DNA of 5,990 nucleotides from Candidatus Zhuqueibacterota bacterium (GCA_014729735.1 WJJN01000247.1:1-5990); one strand, 5' to 3'. Counted from the first letter of the stretch, positions 1-5,814 are shown. The notes: generated from the sequence alone by a model not told the origin. Translations and numbers: made by a program.

Positions 1-60
1 AAGGAAAGCGGACAAATCGGTCTTGAAGAACTGATTACGCGTGCGCTAAGAAAAGTATAA
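1..60 (+). CDS. ruvA: Holliday junction DNA helicase subunit RuvA, C-terminal end (partial)
   Basis: Reading frame 1 is open from the window edge to a TAA at 58-60 and encodes 19 residues ending GLEELITRALRKV. RuvA proteins end in a small domain III that contacts RuvB, and their last helix has this character (compare the LIREAL-type ending of E. coli RuvA). The position directly upstream of ruvB on the same strand supports the call, because ruvA-ruvB is a very common gene pair. RuvA is the tetrameric subunit that binds the four-way junction and loads RuvB rings. Only the tail is visible, so no junction-binding motif can be checked. The identification rests on context plus a weak C-terminal resemblance. 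Confidence 0.72.
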   Translation, partial: KESGQIGLEELITRALRKV

Positions 61-89
61 ACGAATGCTTTTCAAAATTTAAAATCAGA

Positions 90-119
90 TTGAACTTAAT
101 AAGAAACATTGAGTATAAA
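90..119 (+). promoter_or_regulatory. Possible sigma70-type promoter upstream of ruvB
   Basis: TTGAAC at 90-95 and TATAAA at 114-119 are separated by 18 nt, within the usual spacing for a vegetative promoter. They lie in the AT-rich 100-bp gap between the ruvA stop and the ruvB start, and initiation would fall near 126, leaving a short leader of about 35 nt. It could give ruvB-queA-gltX-cysS a promoter separate from that of ruvA. In AT-rich DNA such boxes also arise by chance, so this is only a candidate. Confidence 0.4.
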
Positions 120-160
120 AAAATCAAATTTAAGATTGCCTTAATCTTTTTGAGATAACT

Positions 161-1189
161 ATGCCGCACGAACGATCGAAAACAACGACACCGGCTTTGT
201 TGGAGGATGAATTTGAACTGGATCGATCTTTGAGACCGCTCCGGCTGGAAGATTTCATTGGACAGGAAAAACTCAAGAGCAATCTCAAAATTTTTATACA
301 AGCTGCGAGAGAGAGGGGGGAAGCGTTAGACCACGTACTTTTCTACGGACCACCCGGTCTGGGCAAAACAACTCTGGCTCATATACTCGCAAATGAATTG
401 GAAGCAAACATTCGGATGACATCCGGTCCGACCTTGGAAAAACCTGGTGATCTGGCTGGGTTGTTGACCAATCTATCGCACCGGGATGTCCTGTTCGTGG
501 ATGAAATTCACCGGCTGAGCAGGGTAATCGAAGAATATCTCTATCCCGCGTTGGAAGACTTCAAGCTGGATATAATTATTGATAAAGGACCGAACGCGCG
601 CTCCGTTCAGTTGAAATTATCGCAATTTACGCTGGTAGGGGCAACGACGCGTGCCGGGTCGCTAACCTCCCCGCTGAGGGCACGGTTCGGTGTCGTCAGC
701 AGGCTGGATTACTACGAAGCGGAGGAACTCGAAAAAATTGTTACGCGTTCGGCGAAGATTATGGAGATTGATGTCGAGCCGGAAGCGGCACTGGAAATCG
801 CCGGAAGATCGCGGGGCACACCACGCATCGCGAATCGATTATTGCGCAGAATACGCGATTTTGCCCAGGTCCGCGGAGACGGCAAAATTGATATGAATAT
901 CACCAAAGAATCGCTGTTGCAACTTGACGTCGATGAACTTGGTCTGGATGAAATGGATAAAAAGATTCTCACGGTGGTGATTCATAAATTCGGAGGAGGA
1001 CCGGTCGGACTAAACACGCTTGCAATCGCAGTCGGCGAACCTGGTGAAACGATTGAAGAAGTTTATGAACCGTTTTTGATCAACAAAGGATTTTTGAACC
1101 GCACACCCCGAGGCAGAGTGGCAACGGATTTAGCGTACAGCCATTTGGGGTTGACCAGGAGTAAGAATGGTCAACAGAAACTATTTTGA
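161..1189 (+). CDS. ruvB: Holliday junction branch migration ATPase RuvB
   Basis: A full-length 342-residue RuvB, the hexameric AAA+ motor that works with RuvA to drive branch migration of Holliday junctions during recombinational repair in the cytoplasm. The Walker A motif GPPGLGKTT is at residues 63-71 and Walker B LFVDEIH at 111-117. The sensor 1 segment GATTRAG is at 160-166, and PLRARFG at 171-177 includes R175, which aligns with the E. coli arginine finger R174. The sensor 2 helix RGTPRIANRLLRR is at 218-230. The C-terminal winged-helix domain has GGGPVGL at 278-284 and RTPRGR at 314-319. Length and motif spacing match the family, with K69 corresponding to E. coli K68. The ATG at 161 gives a normal N-terminus although the ribosome site is weak (TGAG at 151-154, 6 nt upstream). 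No resolvase gene ruvC is visible in the window. The queA ribosome-binding site overlaps its stop codon, so the two are probably co-transcribed. Confidence 0.98.
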   Translation: MPHERSKTTTPALLEDEFELDRSLRPLRLEDFIGQEKLKSNLKIFIQAARERGEALDHVLFYGPPGLGKTTLAHILANELEANIRMTSGPTLEKPGDLAGLLTNLSHRDVLFVDEIHRLSRVIEEYLYPALEDFKLDIIIDKGPNARSVQLKLSQFTLVGATTRAGSLTSPLRARFGVVSRLDYYEAEELEKIVTRSAKIMEIDVEPEAALEIAGRSRGTPRIANRLLRRIRDFAQVRGDGKIDMNITKESLLQLDVDELGLDEMDKKILTVVIHKFGGGPVGLNTLAIAVGEPGETIEEVYEPFLINKGFLNRTPRGRVATDLAYSHLGLTRSKNGQQKLF

Positions 1190-1193
1190 GGAG
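1188..1193 (+). promoter_or_regulatory. queA ribosome-binding site overlapping the ruvB stop
   Basis: GAGGAG lies 7 nt before the queA ATG at 1201 and shares its first two bases with the ruvB TGA stop (1187-1189). Ribosomes ending ruvB translation would therefore sit on the queA start signal, which suggests translational coupling. It also fixes the queA start. Confidence 0.8.
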
Positions 1194-1200
1194 TTAAATT

Positions 1201-2229
1201 ATGAAGTTATCAGACTTTAAATTTAATTTACCGGAAGAATTGATTGCAGAATATCCGTCAGAGAAGCGCGATAAGGCGCGTTTAATGGTTCTTAACCGCA
1301 AGGATGAAACAATAGAAGATCGAAAATTTAGCGATATCCATGAATATATCGATGCGAAAGATTGTTTGGTAATTAATGAAACCAAAGTTTTCCCGGCACG
1401 ATTGATGGGAACAAAAGATAAAACAGATGCTCAGGTTGAGATATTCTTGTTGCGGGAACTGGAAAACAGCATGTGGGAAGTATTGGTTCGTCCGGCGAGG
1501 AAAGTGCGGGTCGGTAATCGGTTGACAATCGGGAATGAGTTGATATGTGACGTGATCGACAATACGGTTTCCGGTGGAAGGGTTGTTCGCTTTTTCTATG
1601 AAGGAGATTTTTTTGAAATCGTCGAAAGACTGGGTAAGTCACCTTTACCTCCGTATATTAAAAGACCACCGGAACCAGGCGATAAAGAACGTTATCAAAC
1701 GGTGTACGCGAAAACACGGGGTGCGGTGGCTGCGCCGACAGCAGGATTGCATTTTACAAAAGAGCTGCTCAATAAACTGAAGAAAAAAGGTGTGCGTATC
1801 ATTCCGATATTATTGCACCTTGGATTAGGCAGCTTTCGTCCGGTGATGGTCGAAGATTTAAGCCGTCATAAAATGGATTCGGAATATTTCGAGATTTCAA
1901 AAGAAGCTGCCGAGAAAATCAATCAAACGATGAAAGGCGGCGGCAAGGTGGTTGCCACCGGAACAAGCACTGTTCGGGCACTGGAATCGGTTGTCACTTC
2001 CGAAGGCTGGGTAAAACCGATGCAGGGTTGGACAGATAAATTTATCTACCCACCTTATGAAATCAGAATTGTCGATAAACTGGTAACTAACTTCCATCTG
2101 CCCAGTTCGACGCTGATAATGCTGGCATCAGCGTTTACCGGAAAGGATTTTCTTTTCAAGGCATATGAAAAAGCGATTGAAAACAAATATCATTTTTATA
2201 GTTATGGCGATGCCATGCTGATTATTTAG
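1201..2229 (+). CDS. queA: S-adenosylmethionine:tRNA ribosyltransferase-isomerase QueA
   Basis: A complete 342-residue QueA. The enzyme transfers and isomerises the ribosyl group of S-adenosylmethionine onto 7-aminomethyl-7-deazaguanine (preQ1) at position 34 of tRNA. The product is epoxyqueuosine, with adenine and methionine released; this is the second tRNA-level step of queuosine synthesis, after Tgt. Family signatures are intact and in order: the N-terminal LPEELIAEYP at residues 10-19, NETKVFPARL at 59-68, GAVAAPTAGLHFT at 174-186, HLGLGSFRPV at 206-215, VATGTSTVRALES at 251-263, NFHLPSSTLIMLASAF at 297-312 and the C-terminal YSYGDAMLI at 333-341. The length matches the family. The start is set by GAGGAG 7 nt upstream. 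A ruvB-queA pairing is common in bacteria and reflects gene order rather than a shared pathway. No other queuosine gene (tgt, queG, queC-F) is in the window. Confidence 0.98.
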   Translation: MKLSDFKFNLPEELIAEYPSEKRDKARLMVLNRKDETIEDRKFSDIHEYIDAKDCLVINETKVFPARLMGTKDKTDAQVEIFLLRELENSMWEVLVRPARKVRVGNRLTIGNELICDVIDNTVSGGRVVRFFYEGDFFEIVERLGKSPLPPYIKRPPEPGDKERYQTVYAKTRGAVAAPTAGLHFTKELLNKLKKKGVRIIPILLHLGLGSFRPVMVEDLSRHKMDSEYFEISKEAAEKINQTMKGGGKVVATGTSTVRALESVVTSEGWVKPMQGWTDKFIYPPYEIRIVDKLVTNFHLPSSTLIMLASAFTGKDFLFKAYEKAIENKYHFYSYGDAMLII

Positions 2230-2285
2230 TATTTAGCTACCGTAATTACTGAGACTGATAGAACCGAAAATGAGGAAACGATTTC

Positions 2286-3731
2286 ATGAAGCATAGTGCA
2301 CGTGTTCGCTTTGCGCCGAGTCCGACCGGGCATTTGCATATTGGCAACGCCCGAACAGCGATTTTGAATTGGTTATTCGCACGCCACGTTGGTGGCACTT
2401 TTATTCTCAGAATCGAAGATACTGACCCAGAAAGATCAAAGAGTGAATATGTCAATCGTATTTATGAAGATTTAAACTGGCTGGGTATTCAATGGGATGA
2501 AGGACCCGATACTGAGGGAGAATTCGGACCATATCGTCAGTCGATGCGATTTGAATTATATCAACGATATGCGAATAAGTTACGTGAAGAAGGTAAAGCA
2601 TACAATTGTTATTGTACCCCTGAAGAGTTAGAGCAGATGCGAAAAGACGCTGTTCGGGAGGGACGCCAGGTCACTTATAACCGCAAGTGCCTCCATCTTT
2701 CGGATGCGGAAGAACAAGAGCTGATCCATGCCGGGCGAAAACCCGCGGTACGATTCAAAGTCCCGGAAGGGCAGGTAGAGTTCGAGGATGTGGTAAAAGG
2801 GACGATTTCCTTTGACGTGGAAAATATCGGTGATTTTGTGATTATGCGGGCAGAAGGAATTCCGACCTATAATTTTGCATGCGTGGTCGATGACAGTTTG
2901 ATGCAGATTTCGCATGTCATTCGCGGGGACGATCACGTGTCCAATACTCCGCGGCAAATTTTGCTGACACAGGCACTTGGAATGGATGTGCCGCTGTATG
3001 CGCATATTCCGATGATACTTGGAGCAGACCGGATGCGCTTATCCAAGCGACACGGGGCGACTTCGGTAGATGAATACCGTGCCAAAGGCTATATTCCCGA
3101 GGCATTGATCAATTTTCTGAGTCTGCTTAGCTGGTCTTCCCAATCCGGCGATGAAATATTATCTGTCGACCGGTTGATCAAAGAATTCGATTTTAGCCGG
3201 ATCTCGAAATCAGCCGCGGTTTTCAATGTTGAGAAATTGGATTGGATGAACGGACAATACATTCGGGAGATGGATGTCGAAAAGTTGACGCAGTTAGCCA
3301 TTCCTTTTTTTGATAAGGCAGGTTATGAAACAACAGATTATGAAAAGACGAAGAAAATCGTAGCCGCATTGCAGGATAAAATCGATTATCTGGAACAAAT
3401 CATCGATCAGGCAAAAATATTTTTTCAGGATCATATCACCATCGACGAAACAGATGCGCGGGCAGTTATTCGGAAAGATACATCTCAGAAAGTGTTCTGG
3501 TCTTTTTTACGTGAACTTCGAAATATCGACCGGATCGATGTCGACATCTTTCGAAATATCATGAAAAGCGTTCAAAAAGAAACCGGCATAATGGGGCGTG
3601 ACCTATGGATGCCGATTCGGGTTGCGTTAACCGGGAAAGTACATGGACCGGAATTACCGGTTGTTATTGAATTGTTTGGAAAAGACAAATGCCAGAGACT
3701 CGTTGAAAATATAGTCGGAGGTTATCGTTAG
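2286..3731 (+). CDS. gltX: Glutamyl-tRNA synthetase (class I)
   Basis: A complete 481-residue glutamyl-tRNA synthetase, which attaches glutamate to tRNA-Glu using ATP. The class I HIGH signature is the HIGN of PSPTGHLHIGN at residues 11-21. The KMSKS-loop equivalent is RLSKR at 251-255 within ADRMRLSKRHG, the usual bacterial GluRS form. A zinc-site pattern C108-x-C110-x24-C135-x-H137 has the same spacing as the zinc-binding site of E. coli GluRS. The C-terminal half (about 320-481) is the helical anticodon-binding domain, ending in a typical GPELPVVIELFGKDKC stretch. This full length excludes GluQ-RS, the short paralogue of about 300 residues that glutamylates queuosine and might have been expected beside queA. 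Whether the enzyme is discriminating or also charges tRNA-Gln cannot be told without gatCAB and glnS elsewhere in the genome. The start at 2286 follows GAGGAA at 2272-2277. It sits 56 nt after queA and 27 nt before cysS, without a visible terminator. Confidence 0.97.
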   Translation: MKHSARVRFAPSPTGHLHIGNARTAILNWLFARHVGGTFILRIEDTDPERSKSEYVNRIYEDLNWLGIQWDEGPDTEGEFGPYRQSMRFELYQRYANKLREEGKAYNCYCTPEELEQMRKDAVREGRQVTYNRKCLHLSDAEEQELIHAGRKPAVRFKVPEGQVEFEDVVKGTISFDVENIGDFVIMRAEGIPTYNFACVVDDSLMQISHVIRGDDHVSNTPRQILLTQALGMDVPLYAHIPMILGADRMRLSKRHGATSVDEYRAKGYIPEALINFLSLLSWSSQSGDEILSVDRLIKEFDFSRISKSAAVFNVEKLDWMNGQYIREMDVEKLTQLAIPFFDKAGYETTDYEKTKKIVAALQDKIDYLEQIIDQAKIFFQDHITIDETDARAVIRKDTSQKVFWSFLRELRNIDRIDVDIFRNIMKSVQKETGIMGRDLWMPIRVALTGKVHGPELPVVIELFGKDKCQRLVENIVGGYR

Positions 3732-3758
3732 GATAGCCCAATTAAAAATCGGAGATAA

Positions 3759-5180
3759 ATGATGGCATTAAGAATATACAATACGTACACTAACTCTGTA
3801 GAAGCATTCAAACCGCTGGCGGACAGCAAGGTTAAAATGTATGTCTGCGGACCGACTGTGTACAATTACTTTCATATCGGAAATGCCCGACCATTACTCA
3901 TGTTTGATATATTTAGACGATATTTAATGTATCGCGGATATGACGTTCGATATGTTGTTAACATTACGGATATAGATGACAAGATCATTAGATCTGCCAA
4001 TGAAGAAAAAACTTCCACCGCAGAGGTGGCGGCAAAATATACGCAGGCGTACTTCGAAGATTGCGAGAAGTTGGGTATCCGCAATCCGGACGTCAGTCCG
4101 AAAGCAACGGATCATATCGATGATATGATCGAACTTGTAAAAAAATTGGTGGATCAGGGAATTGCATATCCTGCAGAAGGCGATGTTTTTTATGATGTGA
4201 AAAAATTACCGCAGTACGGAAAGCTATCCGGCAAAAAAATTGATGATTTGAAATCCGGTGCTCGGGTGGAAGTGGACAAACGAAAGAAAGATCCGCTGGA
4301 TTTTGTACTTTGGAAAGCAGCCAAACCGGGGGAACCATCCTGGGAAAGCCCATGGGGCAAAGGCAGACCCGGCTGGCATCTCGAGTGCTCAGTCATGTCG
4401 ATGAAATATCTGGGTAATACATTCGATATTCATGCCGGCGGCGTGGATCTCATTTTCCCGCACCATGAAAATGAGATTGCACAAAGTGAGGGCGCAACAG
4501 GCACACGGTTCGTGAATTACTGGATGCATAACGGCTTTTTGAATGTTGATGGCGAAAAAATGGCGAAATCGGCAGGAAATTTTTTCACTGCCCGGGAAAT
4601 TCTGGAAAAATACAAACCGGAAGTCATTCGCATGTTCTTTTTATTGAAGCACTATCGAAGTCCGATTGATTTTAGTGAGGAAAGGATTCATGAATCACAA
4701 CAGGCGCTTAGCAGAATTAACTCGACTTTAGCCAACATCGATATCGCATTAAAAGAATTTCAGCCGGATGCGAAAAAAATAAACGGCTCCACTATCATAA
4801 ATAATTTGAGAGAACAGTTTCTCGCAGCCCTGGATGATGATTTTAATACGGCGAATGCCATGGCAAAGATTTTTGAGATGGTGCGGGAAGCGAACATTAT
4901 TATGTCGGCAGAACAGATACAACAACGCGATCTGGAAGCATTACTGCGGATTAAAAATACAATTTTGGAATTCAATGAATTCCTGGGAATAATCGAAAGT
5001 GAACAAAATAAAATTTCTGAAGTAGAACAAAAAGTTTATCTGGACATCTTAGTTGAGGTAAGACAGAAATTAAGAGAACAAAAAAACTGGAAACTTGCGG
5101 ATTTTATAAGAGATAGACTGGTAGAGAAAGGTATTGAACTGGAAGATCGAAAAGATAAGACTGTGTGGAAAAAATTCTAA
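3759..5180 (+). CDS. cysS: Cysteinyl-tRNA synthetase (class I)
   Basis: A complete CysRS of 473 residues from the first ATG, charging tRNA-Cys with cysteine. The zinc ligands that read the cysteine thiol are all present: C30, C210, H235 and E239, matching E. coli C28, C209, H234 and E238. The HIGH motif is HIGN at residues 39-42. FPHHENEIAQS is at 233-243. The KMSKS loop reads KMAKS at 267-271, a serine-to-alanine change at the third position. The C-terminal part (about 310-473) is the helical DALR-type anticodon-binding region. Two ATG codons stand in tandem at 3759 and 3762. The Shine-Dalgarno GGAG at 3751-3754 is 4 nt from the first and 7 nt from the second, so initiation at 3762 (MALRIYNT) is more likely by spacing. 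It follows gltX by 27 nt and is probably the last gene of the ruvB-queA-gltX-cysS unit. The promoter of the tRNA cluster begins 7 nt after its stop. Confidence 0.97.
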   Translation: MMALRIYNTYTNSVEAFKPLADSKVKMYVCGPTVYNYFHIGNARPLLMFDIFRRYLMYRGYDVRYVVNITDIDDKIIRSANEEKTSTAEVAAKYTQAYFEDCEKLGIRNPDVSPKATDHIDDMIELVKKLVDQGIAYPAEGDVFYDVKKLPQYGKLSGKKIDDLKSGARVEVDKRKKDPLDFVLWKAAKPGEPSWESPWGKGRPGWHLECSVMSMKYLGNTFDIHAGGVDLIFPHHENEIAQSEGATGTRFVNYWMHNGFLNVDGEKMAKSAGNFFTAREILEKYKPEVIRMFFLLKHYRSPIDFSEERIHESQQALSRINSTLANIDIALKEFQPDAKKINGSTIINNLREQFLAALDDDFNTANAMAKIFEMVREANIIMSAEQIQQRDLEALLRIKNTILEFNEFLGIIESEQNKISEVEQKVYLDILVEVRQKLREQKNWKLADFIRDRLVEKGIELEDRKDKTVWKKF

Positions 5181-5187
5181 AAAAAAC

Positions 5188-5215
5188 TTGACTTTTAAAA
5201 AATAAATGTTATATT
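5188..5215 (+). promoter_or_regulatory. Strong extended -10 promoter for the tRNA-tuf unit
   Basis: TTGACT at 5188-5193 matches five of six consensus -35 bases. TATATT at 5210-5215 follows after 16 nt and is preceded by TG at 5207-5208, the extended -10 element. An alternative -10, TATTAT at 5212-5217, would give an 18-nt spacer. Transcription should begin near 5222, about 73 nt before the first tRNA. It is placed directly after the cysS stop and ahead of stable-RNA genes, where strong promoters are expected. No GC-rich discriminator is evident after the -10 (the bases are AGGTTTCTC). Confidence 0.75.
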
Positions 5216-5259
5216 ATAGGTTTCTCTGAAAAATCGACTGAGTAAAGAGTGAAGTGTAT

Positions 5260-5278
5260 CCGTTAGACAATCTAATGG
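5260..5278 (+). repeat. Hairpin in the tRNA operon leader
   Basis: Bases 5260-5267 pair with 5271-5278 to form an 8-bp stem (seven Watson-Crick pairs and one G-U) around a CAA loop. It lies in the untranslated leader, 16 nt before the first tRNA. It has no following T-run, so it is not a rho-independent terminator. It could help processing of the primary transcript or serve as a leader control element; neither role is shown by the sequence alone. Confidence 0.5.
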
Positions 5279-5294
5279 TGGTTAAATAAGGTAC

Positions 5295-5367
5295 GCCACC
5301 ATAGCTCAGATGGTAGAGCAACTGATTTGTAATCAGTCGGTCGCGGGTTCGACTCCTGCTGGTGGCT
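5295..5367 (+). tRNA. tRNA-Thr (anticodon UGU)
   Basis: A 73-nt cloverleaf. The acceptor stem GCCACCA (5295-5301) pairs with TGGTGGC (5360-5366), and the discriminator is T5367. The D arm carries TAGCTCAGATGGTAGAGCA. The anticodon stem ACTGA/TCAGT encloses the loop TTTGTAA, with TGT at 5328-5330 reading ACA and, through U34, other ACN codons. The T arm contains GGTTCGACTCC. CCA is not encoded (CAA follows), so it must be added enzymatically. It is the first gene of the cluster, 7 nt before tRNA-Tyr. Confidence 0.96.
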
Positions 5368-5374
5368 CAAATCT

Positions 5375-5456
5375 GGGAAGGTTCCCGAGCGGTCAAAGGG
5401 AACAGACTGTAAATCTGTCGGCTCAGCCTTCGGAGGTTCGAATCCTCCCCTTCCCA
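5375..5456 (+). tRNA. tRNA-Tyr (anticodon GUA)
   Basis: An 82-nt type II tRNA. The acceptor stem GGGAAGG (5375-5381) pairs with CCTTCCC (5449-5455), with discriminator A5456. The anticodon stem ACAGA/TCTGT surrounds CTGTAAA, with GTA at 5409-5411. The 13-nt variable region 5419-5431 forms a short GGC/GCC stem, as expected for bacterial tRNA-Tyr. The T stem is GGAGG/CCTCC. U33-G34-U35 in the loop is the sequence recognised by tRNA-guanine transglycosylase, so this tRNA is an expected substrate of the Tgt-QueA queuosine pathway whose queA gene is upstream. CCA is not encoded. Confidence 0.96.
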
Positions 5457-5507
5457 CGGATTTTTTTATATATATTCATTGCTGTAGTGATTTGCTGAAA
5501 AGATATT

Positions 5508-5581
5508 GCGGGAATAGCTCAATTGGCTAGAGCATCAGCCTTCCAAGCTGAGGGTTGCGGGTTCGACCCCCGTTTCCCGCT
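5508..5581 (+). tRNA. tRNA-Gly (anticodon UCC)
   Basis: A 74-nt cloverleaf. The acceptor stem GCGGGAA (5508-5514) pairs with TTCCCGC (5574-5580). The discriminator T5581 is the usual U73 of bacterial tRNA-Gly. The anticodon stem TCAGC/GCTGA holds CTTCCAA, with TCC at 5542-5544 reading GGA and GGG. The T arm is GCGGGTTCGACCCCCG. CCA is not encoded (CAT follows). It lies 51 nt after tRNA-Tyr across a spacer with a T-run and TATATATA sequence, and 160 nt before the next tRNA. Confidence 0.96.
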
Positions 5582-5591
5582 CATTCATTGT

Positions 5592-5720
5592 ACCCCTCAT
5601 AATCGCTCCTAATTTGATTACTTCTTAGAACTTGCAACGTGGGTGGAAGGGGAGTTCATAAAAGTTCTCGGGTGGTGGAGATAATCAAAAAAGGATTGCG
5701 ACCGATTTGTTGTGAGGGGT
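5592..5720. repeat. Long imperfect inverted repeat inside the tRNA cluster (possible MITE-like insertion or structured RNA)
   Basis: The spacer between tRNA-Gly and the second tRNA-Thr folds back on itself in nested steps. ACCCCTCA (5592-5599) pairs with TGAGGGGT (5713-5720), and AATCG (5601-5605) with CGATT (5703-5707). Bases 5607-5620 pair with 5682-5695 at 12 of 14 positions, and AGAACTT (5627-5633) pairs with AAGTTCT (5662-5668). The apical part contains a GGGTGG motif at 5641-5646 that recurs at 5670-5675, each followed by GGAG and ATAA. The nesting over 129 nt is well beyond chance for ordinary spacer. No open reading frame or transposase is present and no clear target duplication is seen at the ends. 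It may be a non-autonomous mobile repeat, an RNase III-type processing stem in the tRNA precursor, or a structured RNA. The sequence does not decide between these. Confidence 0.55.
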
Positions 5721-5741
5721 TTTAAATGTCAATTAACCAAA

Positions 5742-5814
5742 GCCCACGTAGCTCAGTCGGTAGAGCACATCCTTGGTAAGGATGAGGTCACCAGTTCAAT
5801 CCTGGTCGTGGGCT
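5742..5814 (+). tRNA. tRNA-Thr (anticodon GGU)
   Basis: A 73-nt cloverleaf. The acceptor stem GCCCACG (5742-5748) pairs with CGTGGGC (5807-5813), with discriminator T5814. The D arm has TAGCTCAGTCGGTAGAGCA. The anticodon stem CATCC/GGATG carries TTGGTAA, with GGT at 5775-5777 reading ACC and ACU. The T arm contains AGTTCAATCCT. CCA is not encoded. It lies 49 nt before tuf, and the tRNA-Thr(GGU)-tuf adjacency is widespread in bacteria. It complements the UGU isoacceptor at the head of the cluster. Confidence 0.96.

Noticed and set aside
2628..3005. A 125-codon minus-strand open frame inside gltX
   Set aside because: It is antisense to the conserved catalytic region of GluRS, has no recognisable domain, and is explained by codon structure of the real gene.
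3517..3560. Eleven-base direct repeat TTCGAAATATC (3517-3527 and 3550-3560) flanking a GATGTCGACATC palindrome in gltX
   Set aside because: The repeats encode the two R-N-I tripeptides of the GluRS anticodon-binding domain in frame, with the gene uninterrupted; coincidence of codon use is sufficient.
5222..5294. T-box or other amino-acid-responsive riboswitch ahead of tRNA-Thr
   Set aside because: The leader is only about 73 nt and has no specifier loop, no conserved T-box sequence and no terminator/antiterminator pair.
5272..5457. A 61-codon minus-strand open frame with GGFEPPKAEPTDLQSVPF-like sequence
   Set aside because: It is the antisense translation of tRNA-Thr and tRNA-Tyr, a well-known class of spurious protein (ESNPRPTDYKSVALP type). 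Both tRNAs fold completely.
5444..5467. T-run after tRNA-Tyr as an intrinsic terminator
   Set aside because: The only stem nearby is the tRNA T arm, which ends at 5448, more than 10 nt before the T-run at 5461. The geometry does not fit a rho-independent terminator.
5310..5498. A 62-codon plus-strand open frame across tRNA-Thr and tRNA-Tyr
   Set aside because: Its sequence is a translation through two well-supported tRNAs; there is no ribosome-binding site and no independent protein similarity.
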